Of a stretch of DNA of 5,119 nt, positions 1 to 5,119 are shown in pieces (the stretch's first letter is position 1; each line of letters starts with the position of its first letter). The position numbers were made by a program, and so were the translations under genes. The notes below the pieces were generated by a model that was not told the DNA's origin, did not search any database, and was given only the letters and a program-made list of their open reading frames with translations. The stretch comes from Thiobacillus sp. (lineage in GTDB: Bacteria; Pseudomonadota; Gammaproteobacteria; Burkholderiales; Thiobacillaceae): NCBI RefSeq assembly GCF_024708915.1, contig NZ_JANJXQ010000134.1:1-5119 (forward strand), in the 5' to 3' direction.

Positions 1-1
1 G

Positions 2-1237
2 CAAGGCACGTTCGACCTGCTCGTCGCCGACGAGGCCCATGAGTACAAGAACGGTGGCAGTGCCCAAGGCCAGGCCATGGGCGTGCTGGCGGCGAAGGCT
101 CGCAAGACCTTGCTGCTGACCGGCACGCTGATGGGCGGCTATGGTGATGATCTCTTTCACCTGCTGTTCCGAGCCCTTCCGGGGCGGATGATCGAAGACG
201 GCTACCGCCCGACCACGAGCGGCAGCATGACCTCGGCCGCGATGGCGTTCATGCGCGATCACGGGGTCTTGAAGGACATCTATTCCGAGAGCACCGGCAC
301 GGCGCACAAGACGGCCAAGGGCACCAAGGTATCGGTGCGCACGGTCAAGGCCCCGGGCTTCGGCCCCAAGGGCGTACTTCGTTGCATCCTGCCGTTCACG
401 ATCTTCCTCAAGCTCAAGGACATCGGCGGCAACGTCCTGCCGCCGTATGACGAGGAGTTCCGCGAAGTCGCGATGGACACGGCGCAAGCCGCGGCCTACC
501 GCGATCTGGCGGGTCGGCTGACCGCGGAGCTGAAACAGGCTCTGGCGCGACGCGATACGACCTTGCTGGGTGTGGTCCTCAACGTGCTGCTGGCCTGGCC
601 GGATTGCTGCTTCCGGTCGGAGACCGTGGTGCATCCGCGCACGCGCAACACCTTGGCGTTTGTCCCGGCTCAGTTCAACGAGTTCGAGATCAGCCCCAAG
701 GAGCGTGAGCTGATCGACATCTGCAAAGAGGAGAAGGCACAGGGCCGCAAGGTCCTGGCCTACACGGTCTATACCGGCACGCGCGACACGACGTCACGCC
801 TGAAGGTACTGCTGGAACAGGAAGGTTTTCGGGTGGCGGTGCTGCGCGCAAGCGTGGATGCCAGCCGTCGCGAAGACTGGATCGCCGAGCAACTGGACCG
901 TGGCATCGACGTGCTCATCACCAACCCCGAGTTGGTCAAGACGGGGCTGGACCTGTTGGAGTTCCCGACGATCGTGTTCATGCAGTCGGGCTACAACGTA
1001 TATAGCCTCCAACAGGCGGCACGCCGCTCCTGGCGCATCGGGCAGAAGCAGCCCGTGCGTGTGATCTACCTCGGCTACGCCGGTTCCTCGCAGATGACCT
1101 GCCTGGAGCTGATGGCCAAGAAGATCATGGTCTCGCAGTCCACCTCGGGCGACGTGCCCGAATCCGGGCTTGATGTCCTGAACCAGGACGGTGATTCCGT
1201 CGAGGTCGCACTGGCCCGGCAGCTTGTCGCCGCGTGA
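2..1237 (+). CDS. SNF2-type superfamily II helicase, C-terminal part (5' end outside window)
   Basis: The reading frame is open from base 2 and no start lies in the window; the ATG at 77 is internal because motif II lies before it. The 411 visible residues carry an ATPase motif II DEAH (29-40, residues 10-13), a motif III LTGT (residues 39-42), a C-terminal helicase lobe with KVLAYTVYTGT, a motif V-like stretch TNPELVKTGLDLL, and motif VI QQAARRSWRIGQ (1010-1045). The RIGQ ending is the signature of SNF2/RapA-like ATPases, which move along or remodel double-stranded DNA. The Walker A motif must lie upstream. Related helicases are common core genes of clc/PAGI-2-type ICEs, but their exact role in transfer or maintenance is not established, and this sequence does not resolve it. 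GC-rich codon use matches the operon to the right. A terminator follows the stop by 13 bases, so this is the last gene of its unit. The family call is firm; the ICE role is inferred. Confidence 0.9.
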   Translation, partial: QGTFDLLVADEAHEYKNGGSAQGQAMGVLAAKARKTLLLTGTLMGGYGDDLFHLLFRALPGRMIEDGYRPTTSGSMTSAAMAFMRDHGVLKDIYSESTGTAHKTAKGTKVSVRTVKAPGFGPKGVLRCILPFTIFLKLKDIGGNVLPPYDEEFREVAMDTAQAAAYRDLAGRLTAELKQALARRDTTLLGVVLNVLLAWPDCCFRSETVVHPRTRNTLAFVPAQFNEFEISPKERELIDICKEEKAQGRKVLAYTVYTGTRDTTSRLKVLLEQEGFRVAVLRASVDASRREDWIAEQLDRGIDVLITNPELVKTGLDLLEFPTIVFMQSGYNVYSLQQAARRSWRIGQKQPVRVIYLGYAGSSQMTCLELMAKKIMVSQSTSGDVPESGLDVLNQDGDSVEVALARQLVAA

Positions 1238-1250
1238 TGCCTTCCACTTA

Positions 1251-1273
1251 CGGCCCTTCGGGGCCGTTTTTTT
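1251..1273 (+). terminator. Rho-independent terminator after the helicase gene
   Basis: A perfect 6-bp GC stem (cggccc at 1251-1256, gggccg at 1261-1266) encloses a ttcg tetraloop and is followed directly by seven T (1267-1273). C(UUCG)G is an exceptionally stable RNA loop. The site starts 13 bases after the helicase stop codon and reads in the + direction only, because no T tract lies on the other side for minus-strand transcripts. Confidence 0.93.
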
Positions 1274-1311
1274 GTCTCACGATGGCTCCAGCTCGGCGTT
1301 GCGCTGGATTT

Positions 1312-1366
1312 CGCCTAAGCCCGCCACAGCAGGTTTATCAAGGACGGGGATTCAAGAAGTTAGGCG
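1312..1366. repeat. 55-bp imperfect inverted repeat, attC-like core, downstream of the grpB-family gene
   Basis: The outer arms CGCCTAA (1312-1318) and TTAGGCG (1360-1366) are perfect 7-bp complements. An inner stem pairs CCCGCC (1320-1325) with GGaCGGG (1342-1348) through one bulged A. The right arm includes GTTAGGC (1359-1365), which fits the integron core consensus GTTRRRY. The left counterpart reads GCCTAAG rather than RYYYAAC, and the spacing between stems is lopsided (1 against 11 bases). It could be a decayed attC, a transposon end or a chance hairpin. A second 6-bp hairpin (1363-1368 with 1377-1382) overlaps its right edge. The rest of 1274-1462 shows no gene and no clear terminator for the minus-strand gene. 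Confidence 0.4.
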
Positions 1367-1462
1367 CGGGCCAAGTCGCGCCCCCGAAGCTATGCTGATG
1401 GGCCATGCTTGCCGCGACCGTACGCCGGTACAGCCGCGCGAAAGCGGACATTGAAGTTGAGG

Positions 1463-1990
1463 CTAGGAAAAGCGAGACAATGCTTCCGCTTCGATTCGCT
1501 TAATCCAAGCGTCCTTGCAATCAGAGTACGCACGACTGTTTTCGGGATGTAGCGCTGCACATCGGCACTTCTCCCGTTCGTACTGATCTGCGAGGCTCGG
1601 CGAACTACGCAGAAGATCGCGGAAAGCGAGGTGTCTGCGGATAGCGGCGTCTCCATCCGCGAAGCAGTGAATTTGAATGAGGCGCTCACCCGTTTCAGGA
1701 TCATGTAGGGTGCAATAGCGCCTTCCCTCGATGCCGTTGGCTCCGTGCCATACGTAGCCAAGGGCTTCAACGGCAGATCGTTCGCTATCCAATGCGGCCA
1801 AGTTCAGAACGACCGGCATAAGGTCGAGGATGGGCTTAGCGGCGATTCCCGGAATAGAAGTTGAGCCGATATGATGGACTTGGAGGATCGAGTCCACGCC
1901 CTGTTTAAGTCGCTCTGCTTCGTTCGCCGCTTGGTTCGCCCAGCGCGGGTCATGAGGTGCCAAACGGACAGGCATCGTTGACGGTAACAT
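1463..1990 (-). CDS. GrpB/UPF0157-family protein (nucleotidyltransferase-like fold)
   Basis: The 175-residue product matches the GrpB family in length and motifs: [19 protein letters not shown] (residues 39-57) with the GST and Asp56 of a nucleotidyltransferase-like site, GIEGRRYC (86-93), IQIHCF (104-109 region), HLAFRDLL (120-127), and a C-terminal YSDCKDAWI helix. Family members are small soluble proteins of uncertain substrate, and many genomes mis-name them after dephospho-CoA kinase fusions. I chose ATG at 1990 because GAGGAA (1995-2000) sits 4 bases upstream on the minus strand. A TTG at 2002 would add four residues, and an ATG at 1975 would remove five. The gene runs against both neighbours and has lower GC and looser codon use than the conjugation genes. 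This points to acquired cargo rather than a transfer function. The family call is strong; the function is unknown. Confidence 0.9.
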   Translation of the reverse strand: MLPSTMPVRLAPHDPRWANQAANEAERLKQGVDSILQVHHIGSTSIPGIAAKPILDLMPVVLNLAALDSERSAVEALGYVWHGANGIEGRRYCTLHDPETGERLIQIHCFADGDAAIRRHLAFRDLLRSSPSLADQYEREKCRCAALHPENSRAYSDCKDAWIKRIEAEALSRFS

Positions 1991-2238
1991 CCGGTTCCTC
2001 AAGAAGTGCGATTAAGGCTTGTCTCTCGTTGTTGGTTTTATCAGCCAGACAGATAGCCGACGAGCCACGAGATCTGACTTTCAAACCGGGACTCTGCTGT
2101 GCATTCCTCGGTTCTGACGCAGCGATCGAGCGCGTTTTGATGAACAGAATGAGCTGGCCGTCATTGGTAATCGACTCCGATACAGCGCGCTTAGCTTTCT
2201 ACTGCGCCGCTCTTATATGGTTCCTAGCCCATGAAATC
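1991..2238. other. AT-richer intergenic stretch, no supportable gene
   Basis: This stretch follows the grpB-family start and has lower GC than the flanking ICE genes (a sampled 60-base line, 2161-2220, is 50% GC). The only long frame is a + strand ORF at 1957-2265 that overlaps the grpB-family start, has no clear ribosome binding site and matches no family I recognise. The grpB-family promoter should lie in the left part on the minus strand, but I see only a weak -10-like GATAAA (complement of about 2038-2043) and no matching -35. The segment may be a remnant of the same insertion that brought the grpB-family gene. Confidence 0.4.
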
Positions 2239-2280
2239 TCCGCTCTGCAAACTGAGCGGAAGTAGTGTGCCAAATATAAC
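2239..2280 (+). promoter_or_regulatory. Candidate promoter/operator for the pilL operon
   Basis: A TATAAC box (2275-2280) is a good -10 match, but no TTGACA-like -35 lies 16-18 bases upstream. Where the -35 should be, a perfect 7-bp inverted repeat is found instead (tccgctc 2239-2245, gagcgga 2254-2260, 8-base spacer). This layout suits an activator- or repressor-dependent promoter, which would fit the tightly controlled transfer genes of ICEs of this type. If used, transcription would start near 2287 and leave a leader of roughly 145 bases before pilL. This is inferred from pattern only. Confidence 0.35.
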
Positions 2281-2288
2281 GTTTTGAT

Positions 2289-2315
2289 TCCCTGGCGAGT
2301 TTCCCCAGGGACTCG
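2289..2315 (+). promoter_or_regulatory. Alternative hairpin pair in the pilL leader
   Basis: Two mutually exclusive stems share this stretch. One pairs tccctgg (2289-2295) with ccaggga (2305-2311), a perfect 7-bp stem. The other pairs cgagt (2296-2300) with actcg (2311-2315). No T tract follows, so it is not an intrinsic terminator. It could be an RNA switch, a protein-binding operator or chance. Confidence 0.35.
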
Positions 2316-2376
2316 TCACCGACCATCTTTTGTCGCTCCTAGCAAATCGGGCGCTGCCTGGTTCGCATTGTTTGCT

Positions 2377-2397
2377 GCCGCTCGTGGCCCGAGCGGC
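2377..2397 (+). promoter_or_regulatory. Strong hairpin 35 bases before the pilL start
   Basis: A perfect 8-bp GC-rich stem (gccgctcg 2377-2384, cgagcggc 2390-2397) closes a 5-base loop (tggcc). It lies between the candidate promoter and the pilL start codon and has no T tract, so termination is unlikely. An operator palindrome or an mRNA 5'-end structure that affects stability or translation of the operon is more likely. Confidence 0.45.
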
Positions 2398-2432
2398 GAT
2401 GGTGAGGGCTCGATGTTTCTGGACACCGAGCT

Positions 2433-3017
2433 ATGTGCCCCTCTCCACCCTGGTTTCACCATCCCGAACGCCGCCTGCTGGCGGGATTTTTCGGCCTACT
2501 GTGGTCGGTGCTGGCCGGTGGCTGCGCGACGACGACTGCGCCGGTCGCGCCCGACACCATCGAGGAAGTCTCGGCCGCGCCCGAACCCGAAGCGCCCGAG
2601 TACATCCCGGTTGTGCGCTACGCCCGCTACACACTGGTCGAACTGGCCCCCATGGCGGCGCAGCGCGACCTGCTCTTGCAGACCATCGACGTGTCCATGC
2701 CCGAGGATGCCCGCGCCACGGTCGGGGATGGGGTGCGGCATGTGCTCAAGCGCAGCGGCTACAGCCTGTGCCAGAACGCGCATGCTGTGATCGAGCTGTA
2801 CGCGCTGCCGTTGCCGGCGGCACACCTGCACCTCGGCCCCATGACCTTGCGCGATGCGCTGCTCACGCTGGCTGGTCCGGCCTGGGAGCTGCACGCGGAT
2901 GACCGCGCGCGGCAGATTTGTTTCGAGCGGCCCGGCGACAACACCCCCGTGCCAACCGCAACCGCGGCGGTGCAGACGTTCCCGCTGGCGCCTGCGGTTT
3001 CGGGAGGCCAGCCATGA
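2433..3017 (+). CDS. pilL: PilL-type ICE lipoprotein (TIGR03748 family)
   Basis: The 194-residue product begins with a signal sequence whose hydrophobic core (residues 15-28) ends in LAGGC, a near-lipobox. Cys31 is the expected lipid-modified residue, placing the protein in the outer membrane. A Pro/Glu-rich linker (34-57) leads to YIPVVRYARYTLVEL (57-71), typical of ICE PilL proteins. A compact domain follows (about 85-166) with TVGDGVRHVLKRSGYSLC and MTLRDALLTLAGPAWEL, resembling the N0/STN- or TcpQ-like modules that contact secretins and secretion pores. Cys113 and Cys163 could form a disulfide. ATG 2433 is the only start in this frame after an in-frame stop at 2403-2405; its ribosome site is weak (gag at 2428-2430 region). 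An out-of-frame ATG at 2413 has a better one. It is the first gene of the operon, and its stop overlaps the next start as ATGA. The name follows the plasmid R64 thin-pilus relative; a role in the mating apparatus is inferred from ICE context. Confidence 0.85.
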   Translation: MCPSPPWFHHPERRLLAGFFGLLWSVLAGGCATTTAPVAPDTIEEVSAAPEPEAPEYIPVVRYARYTLVELAPMAAQRDLLLQTIDVSMPEDARATVGDGVRHVLKRSGYSLCQNAHAVIELYALPLPAAHLHLGPMTLRDALLTLAGPAWELHADDRARQICFERPGDNTPVPTATAAVQTFPLAPAVSGGQP

Positions 3018-3658
3018 ATGCCTTGCATCCCGCTCAACGCTCAACTGCCGCGGTCGTCGTACAGAGCCTGTTCTGGCTCTGGCTGATCGGCCTCAGCGTC
3101 ATCGTGGCGCTCGGCTATCTGGCGATGCGCGACCAAACCGACCAGGAGCGGCTGGATTCCCGCCTGCAGCGCCTCGAAGCGCAGGCGACTGGCCTGGCCG
3201 AGACGATCGAGGCCATCCAGCAGCGCCCGGCCGTCGCAACGGCCGCTGACCTCAAGGACACCCGCCAAATCCTGGAAGCACGCGCCGCCCAGGTGGAGAA
3301 GTCGCTGAACGGCTATGCCGCCGCCGATGATCTTCAAGCACTGCGAGCGGAGATCGAGCAGATCAAGACGCGCCAGGCCGCCGCCCGCGCCGCAGCACCC
3401 GCCCAGCCGCGCGCATCACGCCCGGCCACCGCCTCCAAGGCCGAACCGCAGCCGCTGCCGTGCCGCGTCGTCGGCGCCGAGCTGCGCGCGGGCGAGCGCA
3501 GCGTGTCCGTCGCGCCGGCCAATGGGGATTTCACGCCCGACCAGCTCCAGGTGCTGCTGCCCGGTGATGCGGTCGGCCCATGGCGCTTGCAGGCCATCGA
3601 GGGCAATGCCGCGGTGTTTCAGGCCGGCGACCAGACGCGCCGCGTGGCGATTCCCTGA
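3014..3658 (+). CDS. Membrane-anchored coiled-coil protein of the ICE transfer operon, function unknown
   Basis: I do not recognise a named family. The 214-residue product has a short N-terminus, one membrane helix (about residues 13-37, rich in V, L, I and W), a long charged heptad-like segment (40-122, e.g. RLDSRLQRLEAQ and ADDLQALRAEIEQIK), an Ala/Pro-rich linker (122-148), and a small C-terminal domain (149-214) with alternating hydrophobic residues ending in GWRLQAIEGN-like and VFQAGDQTRRVAI strands. This anchor, rod, linker and beta-domain order recalls PilP or GspC, the inner-membrane partners of secretins. That is an architectural analogy, not a sequence match. ATG 3014 overlaps the pilL stop as ATGA and has GGGAGG at 3002-3007, so longer upstream versions of the frame are not needed. 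An inner-membrane protein spanning toward the PilL lipoprotein is the most likely role. Confidence 0.85.
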   Translation: MNALHPAQRSTAAVVVQSLFWLWLIGLSVIVALGYLAMRDQTDQERLDSRLQRLEAQATGLAETIEAIQQRPAVATAADLKDTRQILEARAAQVEKSLNGYAAADDLQALRAEIEQIKTRQAAARAAAPAQPRASRPATASKAEPQPLPCRVVGAELRAGERSVSVAPANGDFTPDQLQVLLPGDAVGPWRLQAIEGNAAVFQAGDQTRRVAIP

Positions 3659-3672
3659 CAGGAGCACACCCC

Positions 3673-4398
3673 ATGAAGCCGTCGATCCTCCTTTGTGCGC
3701 TCGTCCTGGCGTCGGTGCAGTGGGCGACCTGGGCGCAGCAGCCCGCCACGGCCCCCGCGCGCAATGCACAGAGCCAGGAGCGCCCGCTGGCCGCCCTTGT
3801 GCTGGACGACCGGGCAGCCAGTGAATGGGGCCTGCAACCGCAGGAATGGGCTCGCTACCGCGAGCTGATGGACGGGCCGCTGGGCATCCAGTCGCCCAAC
3901 CTGGACCCGCTGTCTGCCCTGGGTATCGAGGCCCGCACCGATGAAGAACGGCGCCGCTACGCCGAGCTGCAGGTGCAGGTGGAAGCGCGCCGCGTCGAGA
4001 AGCTGCTCGCCTACCAGCGCGCCTACGACGAGGCCTGGCAGCGCCTGAACCCCGGCATGCAGCGCGTGAACCTGCCCGACGACAAGCCAAGCGCCGGCAT
4101 CGCGCGTGGCAGCGGCCGCATGGCGGTGTTCGTCAAGGACGGCTGCACGGCCTGCGGGCAGCTCGTGCAGCGCCTGCAATCCTCGGGCGCGGAGTTCGAC
4201 CTGTATATGGTGGGCAGCCGCCAGGATGATGCCCGCATCCGCGACTGGGCCAAGCGCGCGCAGATCGACCCGGCGCGCGTGCGCGCCGGCAGCATCACGC
4301 TCAACCACGACGGTGGCCGCTGGCTGTCGCTGGGCCTGCCCGGCGATCTGCCCGCCGCCGTGCGCGAAGTGAACGGCCAATGGCAGCGCCAGCCGTAG
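3673..4398 (+). CDS. Secreted CxxC protein, TIGR03759-family ICE protein
   Basis: The 241-residue product has a cleavable signal peptide (core about 4-17, likely cut after ATWA, residue 21). The mature N-terminal part (LDDRAASEWGLQPQEWARY, about 45-63) is characteristic of the TIGR03759 integrating-conjugative-element family and is followed by a helical segment rich in Arg and Glu (94-126). The C-terminal part (about 147-235) looks thioredoxin-like: a strand MAVFVKDG, then C158-T-A-C161, LVQRLQ, FDLYMVGS, and ITLNHDGG. A periplasmic redox or disulfide-handling role is therefore possible, but no activity is established for the family that I know of. AGGAG at 3660-3664 sits 8 bases before ATG 3673, and the gap to the previous gene is 14 bases. 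The frame continues to a stop 19 bases inside the next gene, which argues for translational coupling. Confidence 0.88.
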   Translation: MKPSILLCALVLASVQWATWAQQPATAPARNAQSQERPLAALVLDDRAASEWGLQPQEWARYRELMDGPLGIQSPNLDPLSALGIEARTDEERRRYAELQVQVEARRVEKLLAYQRAYDEAWQRLNPGMQRVNLPDDKPSAGIARGSGRMAVFVKDGCTACGQLVQRLQSSGAEFDLYMVGSRQDDARIRDWAKRAQIDPARVRAGSITLNHDGGRWLSLGLPGDLPAAVREVNGQWQRQP

Positions 4399-4970
4399 CC
4401 GTACCCCTTCGCGCACTGGTGCTCGCTGCCGGCCTGTATGCCGGTGCCGCCCTGGCCCAGGAGGTTCCGCCACCGGCTTACCAACTCGCTGCCCAGCGCG
4501 CAGGCATCCCATCGACCGTGCTCTACGCCGTGGCCTTGCAGGAGAGCGGCATCCGGCGCAACGGGCGCATCGTTCCCTGGCCGTGGTCCCTCAACGTTGC
4601 CGGCCAGTCCCGCCGCTTCGCCACGCGGGCCGATGCCTGCTCTGGCTTGCAGCAGGCGATGCGCGCCACACCGCACACACGCATCGACGCGGGCCTGGGC
4701 CAGATCAACCTCGGCTACCACAAGCACCGCTTCACCAGTCCGTGCGACTTGCTGGACCCGTACCGCAATCTGGCCATTGCCGCCGAGATCCTGAAAGAGC
4801 AGCACACCCCCGGCGAGGACTGGCTGCTGGCGATCGGCCGCTACCACCGCCCCGCTGGCGGCGAGCCCGCCGCCCGCTACCGGCGCTGTGTGTCGCGCCA
4901 CCTTGCCCGAGTGCAGGGCGCGCGCCCAACCGCCGCGGTACTCGCCGCGCACCAGGAGAGTTCCCCATGA
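4380..4970 (+). CDS. Lytic transglycosylase (SLT-like) of the ICE transfer system
   Basis: The 196-residue product carries a signal peptide (cut likely after ALA, residue 26). The soluble-lytic-transglycosylase-like domain has AAQRAGIPSTVLYAVALQESG (residues 37-57), where Glu55 is the predicted catalytic acid. It continues with DAGLGQINLGYH (103-114), DLLDPYRNLAIAAEIL (123-138) and AIGRYHRP (151-158). These are the usual ES, GxxQIN, N-AA-L and Y-H blocks of the fold. Such enzymes cleave the glycan strands of peptidoglycan and open the wall for a type IV secretion channel or pilus. Three cysteines (87, 122, 170) fit an oxidising periplasm. ATG 4380 overlaps the previous gene by 19 bases and has only a weak ribosome site, so it probably relies on coupling. 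A GTG at 4419 would cut into the signal peptide. It belongs to the VirB1-like transglycosylases by role; the specific ICE family is inferred from position. Confidence 0.92.
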   Translation: MAAPAVAVPLRALVLAAGLYAGAALAQEVPPPAYQLAAQRAGIPSTVLYAVALQESGIRRNGRIVPWPWSLNVAGQSRRFATRADACSGLQQAMRATPHTRIDAGLGQINLGYHKHRFTSPCDLLDPYRNLAIAAEILKEQHTPGEDWLLAIGRYHRPAGGEPAARYRRCVSRHLARVQGARPTAAVLAAHQESSP

Positions 4971-5119
4971 CCAAACCCCATCCGGCCCATCTCGCGTTCA
5001 CGGGCCTGCTCATGCTGCTGGCTGGCCTGCCGTTGGCCTCGCGCGCCGGCGAACCGCTGATCGTGGTCGAAGACCGTGGCGGCACGTCGGCGCTGCCGTA
5101 CTACGAAGCCCTCAACCTC
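4967..5119 (+). CDS. TIGR03765/PFL_4695-family ICE protein, N-terminal part (3' end outside window)
   Basis: Fifty-one codons are visible. ATG 4967 overlaps the transglycosylase stop as ATGA and has AGGAG at 4954-4958, 8 bases upstream. A signal peptide (hydrophobic core about residues 9-24) ends in SRA, with likely cleavage after residue 27. The mature start reads EPLIVVEDRGGTSALPYYEAL, split here by the window edge. This beginning matches what I know of the PFL_4695-family integrating conjugative element proteins, which follow the transglycosylase gene in clc/PAGI-2-type elements. The molecular function of the family is not established. The call rests on a short N-terminus plus gene order. 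Confidence 0.75.
   Translation, partial: MTKPHPAHLAFTGLLMLLAGLPLASRAGEPLIVVEDRGGTSALPYYEALNL

Noticed and set aside
77..79. ATG at 77 as the helicase start
   Set aside because: The frame is open upstream and contains the DEAH motif at 29-40, so this Met is internal.
1957..2265. + strand 102-codon ORF overlapping the grpB-family start
   Set aside because: It has no clear ribosome site, overlaps the better supported gene on the other strand, matches no family I recognise and has mixed codon use. Part of it may be a remnant, but it is not supportable as a gene.
2377..2397. Hairpin before pilL as a terminator of upstream transcription
   Set aside because: No T tract follows the stem, and upstream + strand transcription already ends at 1251-1273.
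2284..2902. + strand ORFs at 2284-2790 and 2330-2902 in the other two frames of pilL
   Set aside because: Arg/Pro/Ala-rich translations are typical shadows of GC-rich coding DNA; pilL explains the stretch with a signal sequence and a domain.
2918..3013. Longer N-terminus for the coiled-coil protein (frame open from 2918)
   Set aside because: It would overlap pilL by about 100 bases. ATG 3014 has a good GGGAGG site and gives a standard membrane-anchor N-terminus.
3416..4952. Long minus-strand ORFs (3416-4090, 3619-4512, 4023-4952; up to 309 codons)
   Set aside because: They run antisense to well supported genes, have low-complexity Ala/Arg/Gly content and show no motifs, so they are GC-driven shadows.

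Overview
The window reads as part of the conserved transfer region of an integrative and conjugative element (ICE) of the clc/PAGI-2/PFGI-1 type, in a GC-rich beta- or gammaproteobacterial host such as Pseudomonas, Xanthomonas or a Burkholderiales genus. The host group is inferred from the gene set, the high GC content and the GC-ending codon use; the sequence does not fix the species.

Left (1-1273): the C-terminal part of a SNF2-type superfamily II helicase on the + strand. It ends in a textbook intrinsic terminator, a C(UUCG)G hairpin followed by seven T, which closes the upstream transcription unit.

Middle (1274-2432): a visibly AT-richer island with a different gene style. It holds one convincing gene, a GrpB/UPF0157-family protein on the opposite strand. 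This gene has no obvious role in conjugation and is probably cargo. On one side lies a 55-bp imperfect inverted repeat containing GTTAGGC, which resembles half of an integron attC core but is not a convincing attC. On the other side is about 440 bp without a supportable gene. Its right part holds a TATAAC box and three hairpins and looks like the promoter and leader of the operon that follows.

Right (2433-5119): five tightly packed + strand genes. They are a PilL-type lipoprotein (TIGR03748 family), a membrane-anchored coiled-coil protein of unknown function, a secreted CxxC protein of the TIGR03759 family, a lytic transglycosylase, and the start of a TIGR03765/PFL_4695-family protein. Three of the four junctions overlap (ATGA, 19 bp, ATGA) and one has a 14-bp gap, so this is one translationally coupled operon. 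Every product has a signal peptide, lipobox or membrane anchor. Together they look like the envelope-facing start of the ICE type IV secretion operon: outer-membrane lipoprotein, periplasmic bridge, redox-type periplasmic factor and peptidoglycan-opening enzyme. From knowledge of related ICEs, the coupling ATPase and the rest of the mating channel would be expected further right.

No tRNA, rRNA, CRISPR array or complete insertion sequence was seen. The best candidates for something undescribed are the unnamed coiled-coil protein (3014-3658), the structured leader before pilL, and the origin of the grpB island.
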